From Thermococcus sp. Bubb.Bath (GTDB lineage Archaea > Methanobacteriota_B > Thermococci > Thermococcales > Thermococcaceae), in NCBI RefSeq assembly GCF_012027595.1, contig NZ_SNUR01000001.1, positions 682,001 to 746,000 on the forward strand: a stretch of DNA of 64,000 nt, in the 5' to 3' direction. Positions 25,876-36,624 of the stretch are shown piece after piece. Both the position numbers and the translations under genes were made by a program. How positions within the stretch are numbered: the first letter of the stretch is position 1; each line of letters starts with the position of its first letter. The notes beneath the pieces are model-generated. The model had not been told where the DNA came from, did no database searches, and saw only the letters and a list, made by a program, of their open reading frames with translations.

Positions 25876-28331
25876 AGACTCCAGATGTAAAGTACCGGAG
25901 CAAGGACAACCCCCACCAGGGGGGCCACGAGAATGGCGAAACTCAAAGGGGAACTAATGAATCCAAGAGAGTAAAATTCATACGCGTCCCTGAGCATTGG
26001 GGCCGCAACAAGGGATAGCGGGAGGAAAGACACCAGTGGTGCAGTGAGTTCGTTCCCATCCAGCCCTACAGCCTGGAAGAGGGACTTTTTCCTTTTCAAC
26101 TCCCTGCCGTCCCTAATCCCAAGGGCTATCCCTATCAAAACAACCAAAACCGTTGAGGCAACCATGGGGATTTCAATGTTCCTCTTCCCAATGAACCTTG
26201 AGACAACGTCTTCAGTTCCGTACTCAACGGATTTGTATACCACCCTGCCGGGATGCTCCTTCTGGATTTGTTTAATTGCGTTCAGCACGTTTTTACCCCC
26301 GTACACGAACATTGCTCCGGGAAGAGCGGTGATATTCTGCGAGCTTAGAACGTTGAGGGGAATCGTGACGTCACCCCCAAATGGAAGATAGACCTTTGAT
26401 TCCATGTATCTCAAGGTAATATCTTTCTCTTCTCCTTCGTTGGACAGGGTTACCCTCATCTCCTCACCGTTGTGCTGAACCCTCCTCAGGAAGTATCCGT
26501 AGGTTATTGCCTTCTTTGAGCGGTAACTATTCATTAAAAGAGCATACGTCCATCTTGCATCCCTGCACCTTGAACGGGCGGAGCGCAGGTAGTCGATGAG
26601 GGACTCATCGTATGCGTACGCGTATCCTAACATAACTCTTGTCATACCAGCCTTTTTAACCACCAAGCCGGGATTCCAGAGTGTTCCGTATCTTCCTCCA
26701 TTTTGAGTTATTACTTGAGTCAGCTCAGCGTATATTTTCATCTGCTCGTGGTATATTCCAGTGAGGTTCCGAGGGGCCCCCATTTTAAAGGGAGGCTCAA
26801 CCAGATGAACTATCGCAGTGGAGCCTATGTTCATGTTGGTGACACTCTGGTACAGACTCATGACGGGAGATGAGAACGCCACCCCCGAAAAGAGCGCAAA
26901 GACGATCATAACCGCCAACGTTGAGGAAGTTGCCCGGGCAGTTGCTCTCCACGTGGGCCTGCCAGAACGTGAGAAGTACACCATGAAGAGTAGCGATGAA
27001 AGTATCGCCCCTGCAAGCCACGGGAGGTAACCAAACACCGTGGCTCCAACAATTCCAAAAACGTATTCTCCAAGAGCTTTAAACGGGAACACTAAAATGA
27101 AGGTTGCATATTCTGTCAGCTCAGCGGACCAGTCGTAGGGAACGAAAGAGGACCAGTAAACGGATGAGACAATGAAGGCGAAAGCGGAGGTTAAAATTGA
27201 AGACCACAATATTAGTTTTTTCATTCTGGAACTTACCCTAAGCCCCCGTCCATAATATCTAAAAGCAAAAATACCTGCAAGCAAGGCCATCATAGTTGCT
27301 GAATACACGCCTGGTACAAAGATTAGGCTTATCAAAACCGAGGTGCCAACGAAAAAGAGCGTCAGAAGATCCAAGATAATGGGATTTCCACCAGCTACTT
27401 CCAGGAGGTTTCTGAGCTTTTCTTCCTCCCTTCCCTCCCTGGCCATTGCGAGGCCTATTAACGGCAATGCGGGGAGGAGAACAACAAGTGCCTTGAGGAA
27501 GTCGGCCCAGTAGTTGGTCCTTTCAGGGTACAAAACATCCTTAACAAACCCCGGTTCCAGAACGTAGAGAACCGGATAGTACGAATGAGGGATGAACTCG
27601 TCATAGAGGGTTTTGTACAGGAGGGAGGTGTTGATATTATTGGGAGAGACGAGTAGGAATCCCTCGGTCACCAGGTGATCGAGGGTTGGGGATAGATTGG
27701 CGTTTCTAAGGATAGAACCGTAGAATCCACCGGATGCTATGCACGTTACATTCCCAGATTTCATGAATGCGATTAATGGGAGGAGATCCGGGGAGAGATT
27801 GGAAATCCTCCGAATGCTATCGATTTCAGCCACACCCCTGACAAATTTGAAATTATCATCTGAATAATGAACTTTGGAGAGGTAAGTGTAATTCCCAATC
27901 TTTAGACTCTGATTGCCCAAAATAATGCAGTCCGGGCCAAGGGGGCTCCCGTTGACGGGAAGGAGAACCCCACCAAGAGAACCCACTTCAACGGGAACAT
28001 ATATGGAGCCGTTGTACTCTGCCCTTGCCAGTGCCCTTTCCGCATCCTTCATCAGAAACTCGGGTTTGTACCAATACGAGTAGCTCTCACCTAGATACGA
28101 TTTAATTCCACCATATCCATACGGAAGGTCAGGGCTGTTGAGGTACACGACGGGGGCCTTAACGGGGCGAGTATAAAACGTAACATAGACGTAACTGGCC
28201 GTGGATTTGCCCAAAGTTCGCTCATTCATGTGGGTGAGAACGGAAACCGTGGCTACCGGAAGTGTCGAAATCAAAAGGAGGAGGAAAAGGAAAGAAGCAA
28301 AAACCTTTAGATACCATTTAAGGAATTTCAT
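25857..28331 (-). CDS. Large FtsX/MacB-like ABC permease
   Basis: The product has 824 residues. One membrane helix at the N terminus is followed by a large outside domain (about residues 35-280, with several NxS/T sites), then a group of about seven helices (about 285-500), a second outside domain (about 505-730), and three or four C-terminal helices. The loop RDGRELKRKKSLFQAVGLDG is the typical FtsX-type cytoplasmic coupling segment. The layout resembles exporters encoded with secreted peptides, such as lactococcin-972-type loci, but homology to those was not tested. It lies 18 nt after the secreted-protein gene. Confidence 0.75.
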   Translation of the reverse strand: MKFLKWYLKVFASFLFLLLLISTLPVATVSVLTHMNERTLGKSTASYVYVTFYTRPVKAPVVYLNSPDLPYGYGGIKSYLGESYSYWYKPEFLMKDAERALARAEYNGSIYVPVEVGSLGGVLLPVNGSPLGPDCIILGNQSLKIGNYTYLSKVHYSDDNFKFVRGVAEIDSIRRISNLSPDLLPLIAFMKSGNVTCIASGGFYGSILRNANLSPTLDHLVTEGFLLVSPNNINTSLLYKTLYDEFIPHSYYPVLYVLEPGFVKDVLYPERTNYWADFLKALVVLLPALPLIGLAMAREGREEEKLRNLLEVAGGNPIILDLLTLFFVGTSVLISLIFVPGVYSATMMALLAGIFAFRYYGRGLRVSSRMKKLILWSSILTSAFAFIVSSVYWSSFVPYDWSAELTEYATFILVFPFKALGEYVFGIVGATVFGYLPWLAGAILSSLLFMVYFSRSGRPTWRATARATSSTLAVMIVFALFSGVAFSSPVMSLYQSVTNMNIGSTAIVHLVEPPFKMGAPRNLTGIYHEQMKIYAELTQVITQNGGRYGTLWNPGLVVKKAGMTRVMLGYAYAYDESLIDYLRSARSRCRDARWTYALLMNSYRSKKAITYGYFLRRVQHNGEEMRVTLSNEGEEKDITLRYMESKVYLPFGGDVTIPLNVLSSQNITALPGAMFVYGGKNVLNAIKQIQKEHPGRVVYKSVEYGTEDVVSRFIGKRNIEIPMVASTVLVVLIGIALGIRDGRELKRKKSLFQAVGLDGNELTAPLVSFLPLSLVAAPMLRDAYEFYSLGFISSPLSFAILVAPLVGVVLAPVLYIWSLWRCLK

Positions 28332-28349
28332 TGGTTATCCCTCTTTGCT

Positions 28350-29363
28350 TCAATTTATTACCTTGTAAAACCACAGGTAACCGTCGTCCCCGATTCTCTG
28401 GCTATTATCTCCAAAAATAAATGTGATCATATTCTTTGGCTCATTCAAGGTTGTATGGCGATATATTGGGGGCCATCTCCATCCATGATCCCAAGATGTT
28501 TCTGCTTTGTAGTAGTTAGCAACAACCACCGCGACTACATAAACTCCATCGTGTAGTGTGTTATCAACATAATTTGCTTCATCATCACCTGATGCTATAA
28601 GAGCTCCCAAGTCCATAAATCTAGGGACTCTATCCGTGTAAGGAGTTACTGTTATTTTACCCAGATAGCGGAACTTCCAGTTACTATCTGGAGCTAGGGT
28701 AATAGCATTAGATCCTTTGGTATCTATGGACAACACATCAGATATTTTTCTACTGGTGAGCATCATGCTCTGCAGATTATTTATGTCACTTGCAGTAACT
28801 GAAGGTTGATCTACTGATTGATATACAGATACAAGAACTCTCGCAGGATCTGAAACACCCGCCTCCACAGTAACACTTTGACCAGCTTTTAACCCAAGTT
28901 CTTCTGTCCCAAATGATATTTCTGAAGATACAGTACGACTAATAGAAGCCGAATAGACTCTTCCAGTATCAACAGGACCAGACTCAGGAAGAGTGCCATA
29001 TAACTGAAGTAAATTGTATAGGGGTGTTGTATGGCTGTTGAGACGGTAACTGTACCAAAGATAGACTGTGTAGTTCTTAAGGGGAATATTGTTCAGACTA
29101 TCTGGACTCCCAAGACTAAAGTACATCAAATTAGAGACGGTTGAAGTATAGTAGCCTGCGGGATCATGGTAAGCAAACCCTGGGAGATATTTAGCAGTCG
29201 CTGAAAATCCACCGATATCATTTCTTTCCCATCCCACGTCGGTACCTATTGCATTAAACCCTACTGTGGTCGAAGAGGCTGCTATTGCAGCACCTGCTAT
29301 CTTAACTACTGCTATGGCCATTAATATTGCCACTATGCTAATTCTTAATGGCGAGCCTTTCAT
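28350..29363 (-). CDS. Secreted protein of unknown function, 337 residues, AT-rich gene
   Basis: An N-terminal signal-like helix (ISIVAILMAIAVVKIAGAAI) is followed by a Ser/Thr/Tyr-rich, cysteine-free beta-rich protein with segments such as SVTVEAGVSDPARVLVSVY. The gene is clearly more AT-rich than its neighbours, a sign of recent acquisition or fast change. It heads an operon with a large FtsX-like permease and an ATPase. Product of the transporter's export or its outside partner are both possible. Promoter TTTATAAATAAAC lies about 40 nt upstream and GGTGATG before the ATG. I do not recognise the family. Confidence 0.7.
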   Translation of the reverse strand: MKGSPLRISIVAILMAIAVVKIAGAAIAASSTTVGFNAIGTDVGWERNDIGGFSATAKYLPGFAYHDPAGYYTSTVSNLMYFSLGSPDSLNNIPLKNYTVYLWYSYRLNSHTTPLYNLLQLYGTLPESGPVDTGRVYSASISRTVSSEISFGTEELGLKAGQSVTVEAGVSDPARVLVSVYQSVDQPSVTASDINNLQSMMLTSRKISDVLSIDTKGSNAITLAPDSNWKFRYLGKITVTPYTDRVPRFMDLGALIASGDDEANYVDNTLHDGVYVVAVVVANYYKAETSWDHGWRWPPIYRHTTLNEPKNMITFIFGDNSQRIGDDGYLWFYKVIN

Positions 29364-29680
29364 AAGACATCACCGCTACCTATACATGATAGTTTATTTA
29401 TAAAATTTTCTATATAATTTAAATTTTATATCAAATTATTTTAATTAATAATTAACAATATAATCGTACTAAAACGGTAAGAGGACAAAGATGATACTAA
29501 TAAAGGCATGACTCAAAGGATAATAACATCATCATGTGAATACCACATGATACATAGAATTCCTGATAGTTAGCGTTGTGAGCACACGCCACAAAATCCA
29601 TGCAGCGGTACTTACAAAAAAGCTTAAAAACGGGTGGCGGAAGGAAGGTTAGGCATTCACGATAATTGGGAGGTGTAGTT
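29364..29680. other. AT-rich divergent intergenic region
   Basis: This stretch holds the promoter of the secreted-protein operon on the minus strand (TATA near 29395-29407), very AT-rich sequence to about 29460, and the ribosomal promoter on the plus strand (GCTTAAAAAC near 29615-29625). Two ATGATAC words (29490 and 29547) and a CTGA recall C/D boxes but do not fit a proper guide RNA. Nothing else supported. Confidence 0.5.
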
Positions 29681-29836
29681 ATGGCGAGGAACAAACCGCT
29701 TGCGAAGAAGCTCAGGCTTGCCAAGGCCGCCAAACAGAACAGGCGCATTCCCGTATGGGTCATCGTCAAAACCAACAGGAAGGTCATGACCCATCCAAAG
29801 AGGAGAATGTGGAGAAGGACCAAACTTAAGGAGTGA
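29681..29836 (+). CDS. rpl39e: 50S ribosomal protein L39e
   Basis: The product has 51 very basic residues: [20 protein letters not shown], then [14 protein letters not shown] and the end [15 protein letters not shown], the hallmark of L39e, which lines the peptide exit tunnel. GGGAGGTG lies before the ATG. It is the first gene of a compact translation operon with L31e, aIF6 and L18Ae. Confidence 0.95.
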   Translation: MARNKPLAKKLRLAKAAKQNRRIPVWVIVKTNRKVMTHPKRRMWRRTKLKE

Positions 29837-29850
29837 GAGGGGTGAGGTAA

Positions 29851-30123
29851 ATGCCGATTAAAGCTGGAGAGGAAGTTATATTCGTCGTTCCGATAAACAA
29901 GATTAAGAAGAGGGTTCCGCGCTGGAAGAGGGCCCCCAGGGCCGCTCGCTTCGTCCGCGAGTGGATAGCTAGGCATGCCAAGGCAGACGAGGTCATCATC
30001 GGCACCGACGTCAACGAGAAGATCTGGGAGAGGGGAATCAAGAAGCCGCCGAGCAAGCTCCGCGTTAAGGTCGTCGTTGAGGAAGAGGACGGCAAGAGGA
30101 CCGCCAAGGTCTCCCTCGCTTGA
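29851..30123 (+). CDS. rpl31e: 50S ribosomal protein L31e
   Basis: The product has 90 residues. [20 protein letters not shown] and [20 protein letters not shown] match L31e, with the conserved end [20 protein letters not shown]. It sits near the exit tunnel and starts 14 nt after the L39e stop with GAGAGGGGTGAGG in between. Confidence 0.95.
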   Translation: MPIKAGEEVIFVVPINKIKKRVPRWKRAPRAARFVREWIARHAKADEVIIGTDVNEKIWERGIKKPPSKLRVKVVVEEEDGKRTAKVSLA

Positions 30124-30152
30124 CACCTTTACTTTTACCGCGAGGGATTGGT

Positions 30153-30839
30153 ATGCACATAGAGAGACTCGATTTTGAGAACTCACCGTACCTCGGCGTT
30201 TATGGTCTCGCCACGGACAGGGTAGTCCTAGTTAGGGAGGGTCTCGGGGAGAAAAAGCTTGAGGTTCTCCGGGACGTTCTGAAGGTCCCCCTGATAGAGA
30301 CCAGCATTATGAAGTCCCGGATAGTCGGGATATTCGCCGCCGGCAACTCCAACGCCATCCTGGTCCCCTGGTACATCTGGGACTCGGAGCTGGACCACAT
30401 AAACGCCTCCCTTAAAGAGCAGGGAGTAGACATGGAAGTTATCCCCTTCAGGAACACACTGACCGCCCTCGGCAACCTCATACTGGCCAACGATAAGGCC
30501 GCCCTTGTGAGCGCCAAGTTCAAGAGGGAGGACGTGAAGGCCATCGAGGACGCGCTCGGCGTGGAGGTCGAGAGGGGTATGATAGGGGACTACCACGCAG
30601 TTGGGAGCGCCGGCGTAGTGACGAACAGAGGCGGGCTCGTTCACCCGGAGGCAAGCGATGAGGAGCTCGAATGGCTCCGCGACCTTTTTAAGGTGGACGT
30701 CTACGTTGGAACCGCCAACATGGGTGTGCCCTTCGTGGGTTCGTGCATGCTCGCGAACTCAAATGGAGTTGTTGTTGGACACCTGACAACAGGTCCCGAA
30801 ATCGTCAAGATTGAGGAGGCACTTGGATTCCTAGACTGA
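30153..30839 (+). CDS. eif6: Translation initiation factor aIF6
   Basis: The product has 228 residues in the five-fold IF6 pseudo-repeat. Visible parts include FENSPYLGVYGLATDRVVLV, SRIVGIFAAGNSNAILVPW, NTLTALGNLILANDKAAL and the end TGPEIVKIEEALGFLD. aIF6 binds the large subunit and keeps the subunits apart. ATG 30153 is chosen because it begins the family's MHIERLDF start. In archaea it is commonly grouped with L31e, L39e and L18Ae, as here. Confidence 0.95.
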   Translation: MHIERLDFENSPYLGVYGLATDRVVLVREGLGEKKLEVLRDVLKVPLIETSIMKSRIVGIFAAGNSNAILVPWYIWDSELDHINASLKEQGVDMEVIPFRNTLTALGNLILANDKAALVSAKFKREDVKAIEDALGVEVERGMIGDYHAVGSAGVVTNRGGLVHPEASDEELEWLRDLFKVDVYVGTANMGVPFVGSCMLANSNGVVVGHLTTGPEIVKIEEALGFLD

Positions 30840-30852
30840 GGAGGTGTGAGGC

Positions 30853-31086
30853 ATGGAGGTTAAGGTTTTCCGCGTCAAGGGAACTTTCGAGAGGAACGGC
30901 AAGGTTGAGAAGTTCACCAAAGAGTACCGCGCTCTCAAGGAGGAGCACGTGAAGGAGCTCGTTTACTCGGAAGTCGGGAGCAAGCACAGGGTTCCAAGAA
31001 CCAAGGTCTGGATTGAGAGCATCGAGGAGATAAAGCCAGAAGATGCCCAGGATCCCGTCGTTAGGAAGCTCAGCCTTGAGCTCTGA
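30853..31086 (+). CDS. rplX: 50S ribosomal protein L18Ae (LX)
   Basis: The product has 77 residues. [20 protein letters not shown] and [19 protein letters not shown] are characteristic of archaeal LX/L18Ae. It follows the aIF6 gene by 13 nt with GGAGGTGTGAGG as ribosome binding site and ends the translation operon. Confidence 0.92.
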   Translation: MEVKVFRVKGTFERNGKVEKFTKEYRALKEEHVKELVYSEVGSKHRVPRTKVWIESIEEIKPEDAQDPVVRKLSLEL

Positions 31087-31122
31087 GCATTTTCCTTTTC
31101 ATGTTCATTAGCCGGCGGGACC

Positions 31123-31653
31123 GTGGATAAGATGGACGGCGAAGCCCTTTACCTTTCTGGAAGGGTTCTCTGGGTGGTTAAGAGCGGGGAAGAACTCCAC
31201 GCCAAGGTTCTGAACGATTATCCATATTACGTTCGGATTAACCTCAAAACCGGTGAAAACATCTGCACCTGCCCTTCGGGGGGCAACTGCGAACATGTAA
31301 AAGCTACAAAGCTCGCATACGAGCGCGGTTTTTACTTCGACTGTCCCGATGGCGGGATGTTTCCGGAGGCGTGTGCGCTTTCTATGCTCAACGAAGTCCC
31401 GGAGCTGGGGCTGGAAGTTACCCTGAAGGAGCTTAGACACGCTCTGGAAACTGACGAGAGCGGGAGCACCGCGGCCATGCTCTTGCTACGAGCCACCGAC
31501 CTCGTGGAGCGGACCAAATCCTGGAGAAAAATCCCCGTTCTAGAGGACGCAATGGAAGAATACTCCTCTCTCTTTCCTGATTACAACCTCACGGAAAGGC
31601 TTAAATCAAGAATTAACCTCCTTCTAAATAAACGCTCTAGAGAGGAAGGGTGA
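31123..31653 (+). CDS. SWIM zinc-finger protein upstream of reverse gyrase
   Basis: The product has 176 residues. Near residues 40-60 it has the SWIM pattern [14 protein letters not shown] (CxC ... CxH), a zinc-binding fold for DNA or protein contacts. The rest is helical with no known domain. GTG 31123 (after GGCGGG) and ATG 31132 are both possible starts. The gene ends 5 nt before the reverse gyrase start and shares its ribosome binding region, so the two proteins are co-expressed. A role with reverse gyrase or DNA repair is an inference from linkage. SWIM proteins elsewhere act with recombination factors. Confidence 0.75.
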   Translation: MDKMDGEALYLSGRVLWVVKSGEELHAKVLNDYPYYVRINLKTGENICTCPSGGNCEHVKATKLAYERGFYFDCPDGGMFPEACALSMLNEVPELGLEVTLKELRHALETDESGSTAAMLLLRATDLVERTKSWRKIPVLEDAMEEYSSLFPDYNLTERLKSRINLLLNKRSREEG

Positions 31654-31658
31654 GCGGG

Positions 31659-34600
31659 ATGAAGGCAATCTACCTGGAGATGTGTCCCAACTGCGGCGAA
31701 AGGGTACCCGATGAGAGGCTCTATATGAAGAATCCCTGCGATGACTGTCTGAAGGAACCGGTCATCATGGACGGCTATTTTGAGCTCGTTTCTGCGGTGA
31801 GGGAAGCCCTGAAGAGGGAGGGCAGGTTAAAGGAGTGGGAGAGATTATATTCGATAGAGAAAGGCTTGAGGGACGTCGAGGAGTTTTTTGAGGAGGCGAC
31901 CGGCTTCAGGTTCTGGAGTGCCCAGAGAACGTGGGTAAAAAGGCTTCTAAAAGGGAGGAGCTTTTCTATCATAGCCCCCACTGGAATGGGAAAGAGCACG
32001 TTTGGAGCATTTATGGCCGTCTGGCACGCCCTCAACGGGAAGAAGAGCTACCTCGTTGTCCCAACGACCCAGCTCGTTATCCAGACAGTTAAGAAAATCC
32101 AGAAGCTGGCTGAGAGGGCTGGCATCGAGATAAACCTGGCCTACTACCATGGAAACCTCCGGAAGAAGGAGAAGGAGGAGATGCTCGCCAAAATCGACTC
32201 CAGCGACTACTCAATGCTGGTAACCAGCGCCCAGTGGATGGCTCGGAACTTTGAGGAGAAGCTGAAGGGGAAGCACTTCGATTTCATATTCGTTGACGAC
32301 GTTGATGCGTTCCTCAAGGCGAGTAAGAACATAGACCGCTCGCTCTACCTCCTGGGCTTCAACGATGAGGTAATAGGCAAGGCCTGGGAGATAATCAAGC
32401 TCAAGCGTGAGATGTCGCGCTATCTGAACGGCCGCGCCCAGGACAGGGACGAGAAGCTGAAGGAGCTCAACGTCAAGATAGCGGAGCTCCAGCGCGAGAT
32501 AGAGAAGTTCAAGCGCGAGAACGACCTTGGAATCATGATCATAGCCTCCGCAACCGGGAGCGCGAGGGGCGACAGGATAAAGCTCTACCGCGAGTTACTC
32601 GGCTTTGAGGTTGGGAGCGGTAGAAACGCCCTGAGAAACGTGGTTGACAGCTACGTAAAGCTCGAAGGAGACATAAAAGAAACCCTTGAGTCCCTGCTCC
32701 TCAAACTTGGAAAGGGAGGAATAATATTCACCCCAATAGACCAAGGGCTGGCGTTCGCCGAGGAGCTCGCAAACTATCTCCGCGAGCGCGGTTTTAGGAT
32801 TGAACTCGTAAGTTCAAAGAACAAGAAGTCCTTTGAGAGGTTTGAGAGCGGTGAAGCAGACTACCTCATCGGCTCTGCCACGTACTACGGCTCCCTTGTC
32901 AGGGGGCTTGACATGCCACATTTGATACGCTACGCCGTCTTCACAGGCGTTCCAAAGTTCAGGTTTTCTATAGACCTTGAGAGACCCACTATCTACCGCG
33001 CTCTTGGATTGTTGAGCGAGATAATGGACTTCCTGAGCGACGAGGACAGGAAGAAGGCCGAAAAGCTCCACGCAAGGTTGAGGAGGCTTATCCGGAACAT
33101 ACCCCAGTTCGAGCTCATGAAGATAGAGGAAGCCCTCGCTGAGGGCCTTCCAATAGAGAACGAGTTCCACAACCACGTTCTGGACGTCTTCCGCGAGCTC
33201 GTGGAGTTCCTGCGCAGCTCCCTCAAGGATGAGGAAGTCCTCAAGAAACTCGCGGAAGACCCCTTCATCAGCCTGAAGGAAGAGGAAGGGAAGTGGTACA
33301 TAGAAATCCCCGACGTGAGGACGTACATCCAGGCAACGGGGAGAACGAGCAGGCTCTTCGCGGGCGGAATAACAAAGGGCCTCAGCGTCCTGATGGTGGA
33401 CAACGAGAAGGTCTTCAACGGCCTCGTCAGGCAGATGCGCTGGCGCTTCCAAGAGTTTAAGATGATTCCATTCGATGAACTCGACCTTGAGAAGCTCCTG
33501 AGGGGGATAGATGAGGACAGGGAGAAGGTTCGCCTCGTCATGGAGGGCAAGATAAGCGCGAAGGTCAAAGACCTCGTCAAATCTGCCCTCATGATAGTCG
33601 AGAGTCCGAACAAGGCAAGGACGATAGCCAACTTCTTCGGCCAGCCAAGCAAGACGAGAATAGGGGAGCTGGTGGCGTACGAGGTGAGCGTTGGAGACAG
33701 GATGTTGACGATTCTGGCGAGCGGCGGACACATGTTCGACCTGGTGACCAGTGAGGGCTATCACGGTGTGAAAGTCGAGGAAGAGGACAGTTCAATAAGG
33801 TTCATCCCGATATACGGCACGATAAAGAGGTGCAGGGACTGCGGACATCAGTTTGTTGACTGGGAGAATAAAGGTGTCTGCCCGCGCTGCGGAAGCACGA
33901 ACGTCCGCGACGCCATAGACAACGTCAGGGCGATGCGCGAGCTGGCCCAGGAGGTCGACGAGATTCTAATAGCCACCGACCCGGACACGGAGGGTGAAAA
34001 GATAGCCTGGGACATAAGGAACGTCCTCTCACCGTACACCCCCAACATCAAGAGGATAGAGTTCCACGAGGTCACGAGGCCCGCGATAATGAAGGCCATA
34101 AGGGAAGCGAGGGACATAAACGAGGGCAGGGTAGACGCCCAAATTGTGAGAAGGATAGAAGACCGCTGGATAGGCTTCGAACTCAGCCAGGAACTCCAGC
34201 GCGTTTTTGAGGATAGGAACTTCTCAGCTGGCAGGGTCCAAACGCCGGTTCTGGGGTGGATAATCCAGCGCTATCAGGAGTTCGTGGACAGCGAGACCTA
34301 CTACCTCGGCCTGACGCTTGAGAACGACCTCAGGGTAACGCTCGATGTAGGGAAGGACGGCAAAAAAGTGGAGCCCCCAGAGTACGTTGTGGTGAAGGAA
34401 GTCTCCCTTGAGGAAAGGGAGCTCAAGCCGAACCCGCCGTACACAACGGACACTATGCTGCGGGACGCTTCCACGTTCCTGAAGCTTTCGGCACCGGAAA
34501 CGATGAGATTAGCCCAAGACCTCTTCGAAATGGGCCTGATCTCATACCACCGCACCGATTCGACTCACGTCAGCAACACGGGAATCGAGGTCGCCAAGGA

Positions 34601-35333
34601 GTACATCACCCAGGAGATTGGGGAGGAGTACTTCAAACCCCGCCCCTGGGGAGAGGAAGGCGCCCACGAGGCCATAAGGCCGACAAGGCCGATAGATACT
34701 GGAAGGCTCATGCAGCTGGTCAGGGATGGAGTAATCCAGCTCTCCAAGAACTTGACCAGGAACCACTACCGTCTGTACGACATGATATTCCGCAGGTTCA
34801 TGACGAGTCAGATGCCACCTGCGGAGGTGCTCTACGAGAGGGCAGTGATAGATGCGATCGTCGCGTCCACGGAGATAGAGGGTTACGTGGAAATCCTCAA
34901 GGATGGATGGACGAGGCTGCGCTCCCCACCCATGAGGCAGCTCCCGCGCCTTGAAGAGGGGGCAAAACTCAGGGTTGTCGATACTAAGAAGTGGAAGGCG
35001 CCGAAGGTTTCCCTCTACACCCAGGGCGACATAATCTCTCTGATGAAGGAGAGGAAGATAGGAAGACCGTCAACCTACTCCAAGATAGTTCAGACCCTCC
35101 TGCAGCGCTTCTACGTCATGGAGAGCAGGGGAAGAAAGAAGCTGTTCCCGACGGAGAAGGGTATAAGGGTCTACCACTACCTGATGAGCAAATACCGTGA
35201 TATGGTGAGTGAAGAAAAGACAAGAGAGCTTGAGGAGAAGATGGACCTCATAGAGAACGGGAAACTGGACTACACGGAGGTTCTGAGGGAACTCTACGCC
35301 GAGCTCAAGAAGGAGTTCGGCGGCCCCTCCTGA
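31659..35333 (+). CDS. rgy: Reverse gyrase
   Basis: The product has 1224 residues. The N-terminal zinc finger [11 protein letters not shown]...CDDC leads into a helicase-like domain with [11 protein letters not shown] (Walker A) and FVDDVDAF in place of a DEAD box, then the helicase motifs [12 protein letters not shown]. The topoisomerase IA half has the toprim start [17 protein letters not shown], a second zinc finger CRDCGHQF...[19 protein letters not shown], and active-site tyrosine in [13 protein letters not shown]. It adds positive supercoils using ATP and is the hallmark enzyme of hyperthermophiles. No intein. ATG 31659 is preferred because GGGTGA then has normal spacing. Confidence 0.98.
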   Translation: MKAIYLEMCPNCGERVPDERLYMKNPCDDCLKEPVIMDGYFELVSAVREALKREGRLKEWERLYSIEKGLRDVEEFFEEATGFRFWSAQRTWVKRLLKGRSFSIIAPTGMGKSTFGAFMAVWHALNGKKSYLVVPTTQLVIQTVKKIQKLAERAGIEINLAYYHGNLRKKEKEEMLAKIDSSDYSMLVTSAQWMARNFEEKLKGKHFDFIFVDDVDAFLKASKNIDRSLYLLGFNDEVIGKAWEIIKLKREMSRYLNGRAQDRDEKLKELNVKIAELQREIEKFKRENDLGIMIIASATGSARGDRIKLYRELLGFEVGSGRNALRNVVDSYVKLEGDIKETLESLLLKLGKGGIIFTPIDQGLAFAEELANYLRERGFRIELVSSKNKKSFERFESGEADYLIGSATYYGSLVRGLDMPHLIRYAVFTGVPKFRFSIDLERPTIYRALGLLSEIMDFLSDEDRKKAEKLHARLRRLIRNIPQFELMKIEEALAEGLPIENEFHNHVLDVFRELVEFLRSSLKDEEVLKKLAEDPFISLKEEEGKWYIEIPDVRTYIQATGRTSRLFAGGITKGLSVLMVDNEKVFNGLVRQMRWRFQEFKMIPFDELDLEKLLRGIDEDREKVRLVMEGKISAKVKDLVKSALMIVESPNKARTIANFFGQPSKTRIGELVAYEVSVGDRMLTILASGGHMFDLVTSEGYHGVKVEEEDSSIRFIPIYGTIKRCRDCGHQFVDWENKGVCPRCGSTNVRDAIDNVRAMRELAQEVDEILIATDPDTEGEKIAWDIRNVLSPYTPNIKRIEFHEVTRPAIMKAIREARDINEGRVDAQIVRRIEDRWIGFELSQELQRVFEDRNFSAGRVQTPVLGWIIQRYQEFVDSETYYLGLTLENDLRVTLDVGKDGKKVEPPEYVVVKEVSLEERELKPNPPYTTDTMLRDASTFLKLSAPETMRLAQDLFEMGLISYHRTDSTHVSNTGIEVAKEYITQEIGEEYFKPRPWGEEGAHEAIRPTRPIDTGRLMQLVRDGVIQLSKNLTRNHYRLYDMIFRRFMTSQMPPAEVLYERAVIDAIVASTEIEGYVEILKDGWTRLRSPPMRQLPRLEEGAKLRVVDTKKWKAPKVSLYTQGDIISLMKERKIGRPSTYSKIVQTLLQRFYVMESRGRKKLFPTEKGIRVYHYLMSKYRDMVSEEKTRELEEKMDLIENGKLDYTEVLRELYAELKKEFGGPS

Positions 35334-35657
35334 CCCCATTTCTACATGCTTGTTTACCTTCGATTTCGCAGGGAAGCGACGTTAGCGGATATGCCCGCGT
35401 ATTGAGCAACTCCCAGTTACTCCTATCACCACCTTACATAGGTATTTGTGGATATGGACGGGCGGTTTTAACATCCATCGAAAGGTTTAAAATTCAGCTG
35501 GTGGTAAGGGTGTTGTATACACATGCACTTCCAGTAGGAGGTTCAGAAGTTATTGAATTTATTGTGCACGTGTCGGGAGACACACCCTTCGTCTGAAGGA
35601 AAAAACTTATATGCCCTTTAGCAGATAAGATAGTAAGAAGGACATGGTGGTGGTAAT
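35334..35657 (+). promoter_or_regulatory. Intergenic region with trmBL2 promoter
   Basis: No gene is supported here. The trmBL2 promoter is visible as AAAAAACTTATATG (TATA at 35606-35613), giving a start near 35635 and a short leader ending in GGTGGTGG. Another TATA-like AAAGGTTTAAAATTC (35480-35494) would make a transcript through a GTG-started 28-codon frame at about 35510; there is no support that it is made. Confidence 0.55.
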
Positions 35658-36452
35658 ATGGTGAAGGATAGGATGGTGGAGCTCCTCCAGGAGCACTTTG
35701 AGTTGAACCTCTACGAGGCAAGGGCGTACGTGGCACTCGTGGGGTTCGGAGTTCTGACACCGGCAGAACTGGCCAGCGTCTCTGAGGTTCCGGCGCCGAG
35801 AACCTACGACGTTCTCAGGAGCCTCGAGAAGAAAGGATTCGCCATTAGCCAGCCCGGTAAGGTCAACAAGTACAGGCCCGTCCACCCGGAGAACATCCTC
35901 GAGAAGTTCATCGAGGAGTGGCAGGAGCGCATCAAGGAAGAGCTTGAACTCAAGAAGAAGGCCAAGGAAGAGCTCCTTGAGCTCATGAACCCGCTCATCG
36001 AGACCGAGATTCCGAAGTACGGTGTCGAGAGGGTATGGGTCGTCCGCGGAATAAGGAACGCCACTCTCAAGACCAGGGAGATGTTCGAAGACGTCAAGGA
36101 GAAGATACTCCTCGCCGACGATGGTTACATAGCAGCTAACCTGGAGAAGGAGATAATCTCAGCCGCCGACAGGGGCGTCGCCGTTAAGATAATAGTGGCC
36201 GAGAACCTCCTTCCGAGGATAAAGACCTCGAAGCTCATCGACTACGGCAAGAAGGGCAAGATCGAGCTCAAGGTTCTCGACAAGTTCGAGCTTCCGATGC
36301 TCATTTGCGACGACGAGGTATTCTTTGCCCTCGAGGACATGGCCGCTCGCTACTTCAACTACGAGACCCAGATATGGATAAGGGACTTCAGGGTCAGGAA
36401 CCTCTTTGAGGGCAAGTTCAATGAGTACTGGGAGAAGGCCAAGAAGCTCTGA
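35658..36452 (+). CDS. trmBL2: TrmBL2-type chromatin protein / TrmB family
   Basis: The product has 264 residues. An N-terminal winged helix (LQEHFELNLYEARAYVALVG, TPAELASVSEVPAPRTYDVLRSL) is followed by a coiled coil (about 85-115) and a TrmB-like C-terminal domain. It lacks the full sugar-binding domain of TrmB (about 340 residues). Length, sequence and place beside reverse gyrase fit TrmBL2, which in Thermococcus kodakarensis coats DNA in thick filaments and acts as a global repressor. Strong promoter and ribosome binding site fit an abundant protein. Confidence 0.88.
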   Translation: MVKDRMVELLQEHFELNLYEARAYVALVGFGVLTPAELASVSEVPAPRTYDVLRSLEKKGFAISQPGKVNKYRPVHPENILEKFIEEWQERIKEELELKKKAKEELLELMNPLIETEIPKYGVERVWVVRGIRNATLKTREMFEDVKEKILLADDGYIAANLEKEIISAADRGVAVKIIVAENLLPRIKTSKLIDYGKKGKIELKVLDKFELPMLICDDEVFFALEDMAARYFNYETQIWIRDFRVRNLFEGKFNEYWEKAKKL

Positions 36453-36624
36453 CCTTCTCTTTTTGTTGTCCCTTCTGTTTTCCATTCCGTTCTACAAAAT
36501 TCTTCCGAAAGGCTTCAAAGCGCTTATTGGTTCCTCGAACCAATTTAACATCTTTAACGGCAATTAGAACCCCGCGAGCTTTGACCATTACGAACAAAAG
36601 CATAGAAAATTCAAAGGGAAGAAA

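Noticed and set aside
29490-29566. C/D-box guide RNA with two ATGATAC words and a CTGA.
   Set aside because: The C boxes lack the RTGATGA consensus, there is no D' box between them, and the spacing is too long.
31659-35333. Inteins in reverse gyrase or cdc48, common in Thermococcales.
   Set aside because: Both proteins run through their motifs without interruption and have ordinary lengths.
35402-35596. A 64-codon open frame before trmBL2.
   Set aside because: It has no ribosome binding site, atypical codon use, and contains promoter elements; the last part could be a leaderless 28-codon frame but nothing supports it.
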